Source: JAJDUF01 sp965238265 (GTDB lineage Bacteria; Chloroflexota; UBA11872; UBA12225; JAJDUF01). Taken from it: a stretch of DNA of 64,000 bases. The DNA lies in the NCBI GenBank assembly GCA_965238265.1, contig OZ250185.1, forward strand, positions 3,782,001 through 3,846,000, written 5' to 3'. Under the pieces are notes generated by a model that saw nothing but the letters and a program-made list of their open reading frames with translations, was not told where the DNA came from and searched no databases. A program made the position numbers and the translations under genes. Below, piece after piece: positions 26,201 to 32,391 of the stretch (positions are counted from its first letter, which is position 1; every line of letters starts with the position of its first letter).

Positions 26201-26480
26201 GCTCCGGTCGGGCGCCCCGCCCCGGCCGCTTCAGCTCGACGTGGCCCGTCAGCAGCCCTTTGACGGTCACGCCGAGATCGGGGCGTCCATGTACGTCGTC
26301 GGCACGCACCTCGGTCCGCCAGCGCACATCGAGGCCCGTCAGGTCTCCGGTGGCGCGCAGTAGCTCGCCGACGGGAGCCTTTAGCTGGTCTTCCGGCTGC
26401 GCGGCGACGGGCTGACGGAAGTTGTCGGCGACCGCATTGGCATAGCTGGCGGCGATCTCGGCAAAGCTGCTCGCAGTCAT
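23211..26480 (-). CDS. Type-ISP-like restriction-modification protein (nuclease + N6-adenine methylase)
   Basis: About 1089 residues, start chosen at the ATG with GGTGA seven bases upstream. Residues about 55-105 carry a PD-(D/E)xK pattern: HGRPDLGVTVKG then TGHVELKRPGRG. The methyltransferase core follows: DRGVYYTPVEVVRLQVRLAA (about 325), motif I LDPAVGTGTYPLAVLDHAA and catalytic VCLGNPPYDREQRE. The C-terminal 450 residues (RYAYRSFDRQFVIADSRVGD, AYGVLAQPAYVERFWDEL, YQVxxSWLDYRK-like end) match the type-ISP target-recognition region. A helicase part, usual in long ISP enzymes, is missing. Predicted to methylate adenine and cut unmodified DNA as one chain, or to be a phage-defence methylase. 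A damaged relative is at 61-64 kb. Confidence 0.85.
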   Translation of the reverse strand: MTASSFAEIAASYANAVADNFRQPVAAQPEDQLKAPVGELLRATGDLTGLDVRWRTEVRADDVHGRPDLGVTVKGLLTGHVELKRPGRGARPERFTGANRVQWLRFKALPNLIYTDGSEWSLYHTGELVVRVRIADDVSEGGARTLDRKALAYLARLFRTFLYWEPVVPGTARGLAEFLAALARILRDEVQLALGRPDSPLRTLADEWGRLLFPETDAAQFADAYAQTLTYALLLARFEGAGSLSPAFASETLQSEHALLAEALRLLEVSSVREELRMPIELLERAIGVVDAVKIQHEGDPWLYFYEDFLGAYDPKLRKDRGVYYTPVEVVRLQVRLAAELLRTRFSKRLAFADDDVVVLDPAVGTGTYPLAVLDHAADAVRQRLGPGAVPQKLRDLAGRLNGFELLVGPYSVAHLRVSQRLRDAGVTDRAARVYLTDTLESPNRLPKFPASMLQERLTEERKRAQRVKKDVRVFVCLGNPPYDREQRELEDERGRRKGGWVRHGDEGSDEPSVLDDFLKPVRDAGGGVHLKNLYNDYVYFWRWALWKVFDSTKDAGIVTFITASSYLRGPGFAGMRRKMREVFDELWIIDLEGDSLGARKTENVFAIRTPVAIAIGVRGGAPCPHTPARVWKTKFTGAEQAKLESLDDAGSFADLDWRECSGEWDGPFYPAGTGTYLDWPVLTDVFPWQQSGAQLKRTWPIGETRDVLAARWRSLIERSPAARRTAFRETVDRKIGWDYTPLMEGDKRAPSIATLNPSSPLPSVARYAYRSFDRQFVIADSRVGDRMRPDLWRAHGDQQVYMTSLLTHVLGFGPAATATSLIPDLDHFRGSFGAKHVIPLWRNAAATQPNVTADLLSRIADVHGAPVSPERLFAYAYGVLAQPAYVERFWDELELPPPRLPITKDGGLFGRVADHGARLLYRHTYGARYGGPRDDGSVPPGGALCTKAVSLDQYPVDFSYDEAARVLRVGDGEFAPVAPEVWTYSVSGLQVVKSWLDYRKRKRAGRRSSPLDDIRPEHWDFMEDLLALLWVLEETVRRQPEGAALLQEVCASALFAAHELPIPTDAECQPPRARKKIGQPALPPVGAG

Positions 26481-26523
26481 CCGGTCGTCACCATTGCTCT
26501 CACCGGGCCAGGCCACCGCCGCA

Positions 26524-26568
26524 CACCCCTCTCTATCGCTTGGCGATGGAGAGGCGCCGGGGGTGAGG
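26524..26568. repeat. REP-like hairpin (family B)
   Basis: CCCCTCTCTATCGCTTGGCG-ATGGAGAGG with tail CGCCGGGGGTGAGG, nearly identical to copies at 46.86 and 50.54 kb. It sits between the restriction gene and the SMP-30 gene. Confidence 0.7.
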
Positions 26569-26573
26569 TTCGG

Positions 26574-27446
26574 CTACGTATACAGAGGCCAGCCGTCGGT
26601 GCCGACGTCGCAGACTTCCAGCGTGCCGTGTTCGTCTTCGGTCACATAGATCCGCTGGGAGCCTGGCGGGCCAAAGGCGAGGTTCGTGGGCATTGATCCG
26701 GCCAACTCGATGCGCTCGGCCACGGTGCCGTCGGGCGCCAGCACGGTGACGTCGCCTTGCCCGAAGACGGTCACGTAGAGCCGGCCATTGGTGCCGAACT
26801 TCATCCCGTCAGGCCCCTTGAACGGCGCCGGGTGCTGCGGGTCCACCACATTCCCGAAATCTTCCCGCTGGCCGGACAGCGCCCCGTCTTGCCAGCGGTA
26901 GCGATAGACCATGCCGGTCAAGGTCTCGCTGACGTAGAGGTCCTGGTCCGGCCCGAACGCGATACCGTTGGGAAACCGCAGCCCGGAGTCGAGCGTCTCG
27001 ATGGCTTTCGTCGCGGTATCAATCTTGTAGACGCGCCCATACATGGGCACCTCTAGATAGTCCGTCCGGACAGCGGTGCCCTGCATGAAGTCGGCGAAGC
27101 GAATGCCCGAATCGGTCATGTAGAGCGCGCCGTCCGGCCCAAAGGCCACGTCGTTGGGCCACAGGAACGGCTCATCTCCATCCGCGGTCAGCACCACCTC
27201 GACTTGGCCGTCCATCGTGAGGCGCAGCAAGGCGGGGTCCTGCGATTCGGCTATCCAAATGCCCCCCTCCTTGTCCACCGCCAATCCGTTGGGCCGTCCC
27301 GTTCTGGCCAGCCGGCGCTTGGTCTGCCCATCGGGGCTGACGTGCGTCACGCAGCCTCGATCCGGCCCCATTTCGACGACGAGCCAGCTTCCGTCGGGAA
27401 GCAAGACCGGGCCTTCCGGGACGCTGAGATCGCTGGCGAAAATCAT
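26574..27446 (-). CDS. SMP-30/gluconolactonase/LRE family protein
   Basis: Start chosen at 27446 with GGGAGGAGC just upstream; 290 residues. The six-bladed propeller repeats are visible: VPEGPVLLPDGSWLVVEMG with the metal-binding Glu in PEGP, RPNGLAVDKEGGIWIAESQ, FLWPNDVAFGPDGALYMTDSG with the conserved Asn-Asp, LRFPNGIAFGPDQDLYVSET and GPDGMKFGTNGRLYVTVFG with the conserved Asp. These enzymes open sugar lactones or related esters with Ca2+ or Zn2+. With the nearby Ldh-type dehydrogenase and the enolase-superfamily enzyme it fits sugar-acid catabolism. Confidence 0.88.
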   Translation of the reverse strand: MIFASDLSVPEGPVLLPDGSWLVVEMGPDRGCVTHVSPDGQTKRRLARTGRPNGLAVDKEGGIWIAESQDPALLRLTMDGQVEVVLTADGDEPFLWPNDVAFGPDGALYMTDSGIRFADFMQGTAVRTDYLEVPMYGRVYKIDTATKAIETLDSGLRFPNGIAFGPDQDLYVSETLTGMVYRYRWQDGALSGQREDFGNVVDPQHPAPFKGPDGMKFGTNGRLYVTVFGQGDVTVLAPDGTVAERIELAGSMPTNLAFGPPGSQRIYVTEDEHGTLEVCDVGTDGWPLYT

Positions 27447-27525
27447 ATGCTCCTCCCGACCCTCTCGTATCCGCACAATGCACCCGCCCTGACGCTGGGA
27501 ATACTACTGCCGCTCAGAAACACCG

Positions 27526-28341
27526 TCAATCCGGCCGGGAGGGTGAGGCCGGCTGCCGGGTGCGTGTGCCGTCGAGCCACAGCCACGCGGCTCCGCCGCG
27601 TGCGAACACGCCGCGCAGTCCGGCGCGTCCCACCAGCCATTCGGCTTCCGCTGGCGTATAGGCTGCCGCCACTGACGCCGCCGGCTCATCACCCGGCAGC
27701 CGCGCGATCCGCCCGACGAACAGCGTGGCCAGTCGCACCAGCAACCAGAATGGCAGCGCCATGTCGCGCCGCAGGTCGAAGAGCAGCACCTGCCCGGTCG
27801 CGGGCAGGACCCGCCGCACCTCGCGCAGCACCCCTTCTCCATCGCGCCAATGGTGCAGCGCCAGCGTGGCCACGACGAGATCAACGGTCTCGTCCCGCAG
27901 TGGCAGGGCCGCGCCATCGCCCTGAAGGAGGCAGGCGCGGCTGCTGCGCGGCTGCCGGCGTGCGGCTTGCAGCATGGCGGCCGAGCGATCCAGGGCAATC
28001 ACCGTGGCGTCCGGCCGCTCCGCAGCGATGGTACTGGCCAGCGTCCCTGGCCCACAGCCCACGTCCAGCACCCGCAGGGGCCGGCCGGGGACGCTACTGG
28101 ACGTACTGAGGCGCCGGCCAGCCAGCAGCGCGATCCAGCGGTAGACCAGCATCATCGGCGAATACCGCATGAAACGGGCGTACCGCGTCGCCGAGAGGCC
28201 CACCTCTTCTTCCGACTGGTGGGCGCGGCGCATCCGGGGGCGGTCTTCGAGCGCATAGCGCAGCCAGCGGGCCATGACGGCCGTAGCGAGGGTGGTGAGA
28301 AGCCAGCGGCACGCCAAGCGCCACACGCGGTTGGTCAACAT
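27526..28341 (-). CDS. Class I SAM-dependent methyltransferase
   Basis: The 271-residue protein has an N-terminal hydrophobic stretch (LACRWLLTTLATAVMARW), possibly a membrane anchor, and then a methyltransferase domain: motif I RVLDVGCGPGTLAS (about residue 90), ATVIALDRSAAML with the acidic end of strand 2, GDGAALPLRDETVDLVVATLALHHW and LREVRRVLPATGQVLLFDLRRD. The methyl acceptor is unknown; lipids or quinones are common for membrane-associated members. It lies between the SMP-30 and Ldh genes on the same strand but with gaps of 17 to 80 bases. Confidence 0.85.
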   Translation of the reverse strand: MLTNRVWRLACRWLLTTLATAVMARWLRYALEDRPRMRRAHQSEEEVGLSATRYARFMRYSPMMLVYRWIALLAGRRLSTSSSVPGRPLRVLDVGCGPGTLASTIAAERPDATVIALDRSAAMLQAARRQPRSSRACLLQGDGAALPLRDETVDLVVATLALHHWRDGEGVLREVRRVLPATGQVLLFDLRRDMALPFWLLVRLATLFVGRIARLPGDEPAASVAAAYTPAEAEWLVGRAGLRGVFARGGAAWLWLDGTRTRQPASPSRPD

Positions 28342-28357
28342 CGAGAATATGGCCCCC

Positions 28358-29446
28358 CTATGGCCCTCCCGCTCCGCAAAGGGTCGGCGGGGCGATACCC
28401 AGCTTGTTGCTCAACGCCGCCAGCTCGTTGGTGAGCGTCGTGGGCAGCGGAATGCCTTCCTTCCAGCGACGCGCACTCAGCTCGTGCTCGATTTCGCCAG
28501 GGAGATAGATCCGCTCGACACCCGGCGCGCGCGGGCAGGCATGAATCTGGTCCACCAAGGCGCCCATCCGTTCCAGGAACTCGGCGGCGGGAGCGAAGGC
28601 ATCAATCCGTAGCGCCTGCACGAAATGGCTCGAACCGGCGGCCCCAAGTCTGCCCCCGAACCGGCCGCCGGCGAGCACGCCGGACAGGATGTCCAAGACG
28701 ACGGCCAGCCCATAGCCCTTCGGCCCGCCGATGGGGAGCAGCGAACCGGCGCGGGCAACGGCCGGATCGGTTGCCGGTTGGCCGTCCGGTCCCAGCGCCC
28801 AGCCGACGGGGATGGCTTCGCCGCGGAGGATCGCTACGTCGAGCTTGCCGCCGGCGACGACACTCGTGGCCATATCGAGCACCAGTGGGAACCCGCGGCC
28901 GGTCGGTACGGCGTAGGCCAAGGGGTTGTTGCCGACCATCTTGACCTGCCCGCCCCAGGGCAGCATGTTCATGCCGGCATTGGTGGCGGCAAAGCCGATG
29001 CAGCCGGCCGGCGGCGCCATCATCGCAAAGTAGGCGAGGGCGCCGCAGTGCGTGCTGTTGCGGATAGCGACCGCGCCTTGCCCTACCGCCGCGGCGCGCT
29101 CCAGCGCCAGCCGCATGGCGGCGTGGGCAGCCACCTGCCCCATCGCGTGATGCGCGTCGAGCACCGCCGTGGAGGCGGTGCGATGCACGACCTCGGGCTG
29201 TGCGTCCGCGACGGTGGTACCCGCTTGCAGCTGCGCAGCGTAGCCGGGCAGGCGCTGGACACCGTGCGAATGGACACCGCGCAGGTCGGCCTGCACCAGC
29301 GTATCGGCGACGAGCTGGGCGTCCGGCGCGGATACCCCCAGCGCCGCGAGCACTGTTGCCGTCCACTGGGCAAGCGCGGGAGCCGTAACAATCCGCTCGC
29401 CGGTGTCGTCTGCCGACTGCTTGGCGGCCGGTGCTGGCGCACTCAT
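28358..29446 (-). CDS. Ldh family (malate/L-lactate/ureidoglycolate-type) NAD(P)-dependent dehydrogenase
   Basis: The 362-residue protein starts at 29446 (MSAPAPAAKQ) after an AGAGAAG site. Family landmarks are LVADTLVQADLRGVHSHGVQ (about residues 50-70), the catalytic His region VAIRNSTHCGALAYFAMMA, NPLAYAVPTGRGFPLVLDMATS and GGPKGYGLAVVLDILSGVL near the C-terminus. These enzymes oxidise 2-hydroxy acids such as malate, sulfolactate or ureidoglycolate with NAD(P). Substrate unclear. It is divergent from the HNH gene. Confidence 0.9.
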   Translation of the reverse strand: MSAPAPAAKQSADDTGERIVTAPALAQWTATVLAALGVSAPDAQLVADTLVQADLRGVHSHGVQRLPGYAAQLQAGTTVADAQPEVVHRTASTAVLDAHHAMGQVAAHAAMRLALERAAAVGQGAVAIRNSTHCGALAYFAMMAPPAGCIGFAATNAGMNMLPWGGQVKMVGNNPLAYAVPTGRGFPLVLDMATSVVAGGKLDVAILRGEAIPVGWALGPDGQPATDPAVARAGSLLPIGGPKGYGLAVVLDILSGVLAGGRFGGRLGAAGSSHFVQALRIDAFAPAAEFLERMGALVDQIHACPRAPGVERIYLPGEIEHELSARRWKEGIPLPTTLTNELAALSNKLGIAPPTLCGAGGP

Positions 29447-29712
29447 CTTCTCTCTTGACCTCGCGTTGCTTAGTGGAACGGCGTGAATGATAGCAGGGCC
29501 GCCACCTGGCCGGCGGACAGTCAGTGTCACCGGTGCCGGCTCAAGCTCACCGGTGCCGAGTGCGGCGGTCTCTGTGTTAGAATCGGGCAGCGGGAACGTG
29601 CCGTTCTCGCGCAGCGCTACGCACTCAAGACCGGCTAGGGCTGCCGGTGTGGCTCGAACGCGGTGCATAGCGCCGGAGTTACAGTATCCCGGGAGCAGCG
29701 AGCGAGAGCAGG

Positions 29713-30225
29713 ATGAACTCGCGTGTCCTCGTCCTTAACCAAAACTACGAGCCGCTGAACATTTGCAATGTCCGGCGGGCTTTTGTCCTGGTGTTCCGCG
29801 GCAAGGCCGAAGTGCTGGAGCTGCTGGCGGAGCCGTTGGTGGGCGTCAGCCAAGTCTACCCGCGCCCATCGGTCATCAAGCTGATGTATATGGTCAAGCG
29901 GCCACGGCTCATGGTGCGGCTCAGCCGCCGCGAGGTCTTTCTGCGCGACAGCTACACGTGCCAGTATTGTGGGTACGAAGGCCGCGATATGACCGTTGAC
30001 CACGTGATGCCCCGACACCGGGGCGGGCGCCACACGTGGGATAACGTCGTCACCGCTTGTCGCCGCTGCAATCATCTTAAGGGCGCCAGAACTCCCGACG
30101 ACGCGCATATGCGCCTCATTCGGCAGCCGCGCCGGCCTTCGCCGCTGCACTACTTCTGGTGGCAGCAGCAAGGACACAACGGCACTGCTCATGGCTGGCA
30201 GAAGTTCCTGCCGGAGCCAAAGTAG
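29713..30225 (+). CDS. HNH endonuclease family protein
   Basis: The 170-residue protein reads RVLVLNQNYEPLNICNVRRAFVLV at the start, then EVFLRDSYTCQYCG with the first CxxC, MTVDHVMPRHRGGRHTWDNVV with the DH of the HNH motif, and ACRRCNHLKGARTP with the second CxxC and the Asn/His. The tail is WWQQQGHNGTAHGWQKFLPE. This is a widely conserved housekeeping-type HNH protein in Chloroflexota, Cyanobacteria and others; its biological target is not established. Confidence 0.9.
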   Translation: MNSRVLVLNQNYEPLNICNVRRAFVLVFRGKAEVLELLAEPLVGVSQVYPRPSVIKLMYMVKRPRLMVRLSRREVFLRDSYTCQYCGYEGRDMTVDHVMPRHRGGRHTWDNVVTACRRCNHLKGARTPDDAHMRLIRQPRRPSPLHYFWWQQQGHNGTAHGWQKFLPEPK

Positions 30226-30373
30226 ACCTCGTGTGCTGCGGCCCCCACCCTAGCTCTCCCCCGTTGCGACAGGTGAGGGAACGACCGTCCCCCCGTCGCC
30301 GCAGCGGCCCACACTACCGTCCCCCTGCCCCAGCGGGGGGGCCATAGGGGGGCCAATCCCTCGCATGGCGGGA

Positions 30374-30976
30374 TTACTCCGGCGGGCGGGCGGGGTCGTC
30401 TGCTATCGGCTCCGACTGCTCTTCGTCTTCGGTGGAGGCTTCTTCCGGCTCCGGCTCTCGCTTGTACTGCTCTACAAGCTCGCCCACTCGCTCGGCCGTC
30501 AGCTGTCCGAGTACCCGCGCGCCGATCCAGAGGGCCACCGTGATGACCAGCAGCACGATACCGACCGGCCACGCCCCTACCGCTATGGTGAAGGTCGCAA
30601 AAAAGCCGATCAGCACCGCCGCGACCAGCAGCAGCTTGCTGGCGAAGCCCCCCATCATGGCTTTCTGATCGCTGGTGCGGGCCGACCAATCGAGCACTTG
30701 CACCACCATGGCCCCGACCATCGTGCGGTCGCCCGACAGCCCCTCCTCCTCGGCCAGCACGTCCCACCACTGCTCCAGCGGCCGACCGTCGCGGACGAAG
30801 CGGTCGCGGAGAATCGCTACAAAAGTATGCTGCCGGCGCTTCACCGAGTCGAGGGCGAGGTCGTCTTCACTCTCGTACAGGGCCGGTTTCAGCAGCACCC
30901 GCTCCTCTTCGGCGGAAAGAAACTGGCGCTGCCGTTCCAGCTCGGTACGTAGGATGTCTATGTATTCAACTGCCAT
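30374..30976 (-). CDS. Membrane protein of unknown function with charged ends
   Basis: The 200-residue product begins with a long charged helical region (YIDILRTELERQRQFLSAEEERVLL), continues to VVQVLDWSARTSDQKAMMGG and then has two adjacent hydrophobic segments, FASKLLLVAAVLIGFFATF and GIVLLVITVALWIGARVL. The C-terminus is highly acidic (EPEPEEASTEDEEQSEP). It could be a two-helix anchor with cytoplasmic N and C termini. No family recognised. It follows the ribbon-helix-helix gene by 68 bases on the same strand. Confidence 0.65.
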   Translation of the reverse strand: MAVEYIDILRTELERQRQFLSAEEERVLLKPALYESEDDLALDSVKRRQHTFVAILRDRFVRDGRPLEQWWDVLAEEEGLSGDRTMVGAMVVQVLDWSARTSDQKAMMGGFASKLLLVAAVLIGFFATFTIAVGAWPVGIVLLVITVALWIGARVLGQLTAERVGELVEQYKREPEPEEASTEDEEQSEPIADDPARPPE

Positions 30977-31044
30977 ACTCGTTCACCTCTACCGCAGCAC
31001 GCTCGTCCGGCCTGCAAAGCTGGGGCCTGGCCGTTGAGGTGTAC

Positions 31045-31272
31045 TCAATCGTCCAAGTCAAGAGCTTCCCTCACTTCGGCAGCGGAATACACCTTCTCCT
31101 CGCCTTGGCGAAGACGCTCCAGCACATCCATCGCGAGGTAGTAGTCCTCCAGGTCCTCCAGGCCACGTTCAATCATCTCCCGCAGGTAGAACGACTTGGG
31201 GCGCCCGGTCTGCGCCGCTAGAAAATCAAGCCGCCGCTCGGCTTCGGGAGCAAGTCGAATCGAGGTCACCAT
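31045..31272 (-). CDS. Ribbon-helix-helix antitoxin-like protein (RelB/DUF6290 type)
   Basis: The start at 31272 lies one base after the stop of the upstream fusion gene; the ribosome site GGAGG is inside that gene's last codons. The 75-residue protein reads TSIRLAPEAERRLDFLAAQTGRPKSFYLREMIERGLEDLEDYYLA, a ribbon-helix-helix DNA-binding domain with the strand TSIRL, then an acidic C-terminal tail (VYSAAEVREALDLDD). Such proteins are antitoxins of RelE/ParE toxins, but no such toxin gene is next to it. It may autoregulate this two-gene operon. Confidence 0.8.
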   Translation of the reverse strand: MVTSIRLAPEAERRLDFLAAQTGRPKSFYLREMIERGLEDLEDYYLAMDVLERLRQGEEKVYSAAEVREALDLDD

Positions 31273-31273
31273 G

Positions 31274-32281
31274 TCACAGCCTCCGCTGGCACGCCCCATC
31301 AGGCTTGGCAAGCCTCAGCCCTCTCAAATGATCCTTCAGCCGCCTGCCCATTGGCTGCATCGTCACCGCAGTCAGCCCGGCGGAAGCGGTTCCTCCAATA
31401 ATCGGTATTACCTTCGCCACACCACGGGCGAACGAGGCCTTGGTGACCTGGATACCAACCCACTTGCCAATCTCCTTGATTACCGGAAACCACGGAGTCT
31501 TGGCAAGAGGCATCATCGGAAGGCGATGGGCAACTGCATTAGCGAATGCGCTAGCCAGCCTGGCGATTGCTTTGCCAGCTTTGCCAGTGCCCAGCATTGC
31601 CCCGATAAGCAAAGTGATTCTCAACTCAGTCTCGTCGTCAACCTTGCCTTCTTCAAGGATATCCGGCCAGCCATACAAGTACGTCAACTTCTGAGACAAG
31701 ACGATTGCATGCCAATAAAATTGGGCTGCATCGGCGGGGATTGTTGCAGCCATGAACCAACCGCCCGGCAAGCCGGTCGCAAACGATATTCCAGCGGCTT
31801 TGAGTACATGAGACTTGATGCAGGAATCAGCCAACTTGTCTATCAGGTCAGGAGCAATATCCGCATTAGCAGGTCGGCTCTCGATTGCCCTACATACTTG
31901 TTGCTCATCGCAATAGTTGCGTAGTTGAGAATAGAGGAAATCGCGGCGATCAACTTTCGCGCCTGGAATCGCCATGGACACGCGCACAATGCGATTCCAC
32001 ACCGTTGCTTTAGCATCTTGAACGTTGTGTTGTCTCGAATCCTCGACAGCAGATTCAACAATTTCAACTGCTGCCGTTTCAACCTCCGGCGGTAGATCAT
32101 CTCCCATCTCTTTGTAGGAATCCATGAAGGCAGTAGCTACGCTCTGAAGGTTCTCCAACGCTTGGGCAGTGGTATCTCCCCATGCTCTACACCCCGGAAG
32201 AGCAGGTATCTCCGCCATGAACTTATCCTCGGTTTCTGCTCCAGGACCGTGCATGACGAAAGACAGCTTATACAGCTTCAA
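31274..32281 (-). CDS. HicB-like domain fused to an EcsC-like membrane-associated domain
   Basis: The single 335-residue frame has two parts. Residues 1-75 look like a HicB antitoxin (KFMAEIPALPGCRAWGDTTAQALENLQ, MGDDLPPEVE). After a charged linker, residues about 145-325 resemble EcsC-like proteins: SFATGLPGGWFMAATIPADAAQFYWHAIVLSQKLTYLYGW, TELRITLLIGAMLGTGKAG and a glycine-rich KVIPIIGGTASAGLTAVTMQPMGRRL, with amphipathic or membrane-associated helices. I know of no standard fusion of these two. GC content is visibly lower than in neighbouring genes, suggesting transfer. A ribbon-helix-helix gene follows by one base. HicB part is fairly sure; the EcsC-like call is by sequence feel only. Confidence 0.62.
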   Translation of the reverse strand: MKLYKLSFVMHGPGAETEDKFMAEIPALPGCRAWGDTTAQALENLQSVATAFMDSYKEMGDDLPPEVETAAVEIVESAVEDSRQHNVQDAKATVWNRIVRVSMAIPGAKVDRRDFLYSQLRNYCDEQQVCRAIESRPANADIAPDLIDKLADSCIKSHVLKAAGISFATGLPGGWFMAATIPADAAQFYWHAIVLSQKLTYLYGWPDILEEGKVDDETELRITLLIGAMLGTGKAGKAIARLASAFANAVAHRLPMMPLAKTPWFPVIKEIGKWVGIQVTKASFARGVAKVIPIIGGTASAGLTAVTMQPMGRRLKDHLRGLRLAKPDGACQRRL

Positions 32282-32391
32282 TTTGCAAAGCTCCCGTAGT
32301 ATTGCAACTGGATTCTAGCACGGGGCATCCGGCTGCCTTCCTGCCCTACGGCCACCGCCCGTGTAGCCTCGCGCGTTTGCTCACTCATGGC

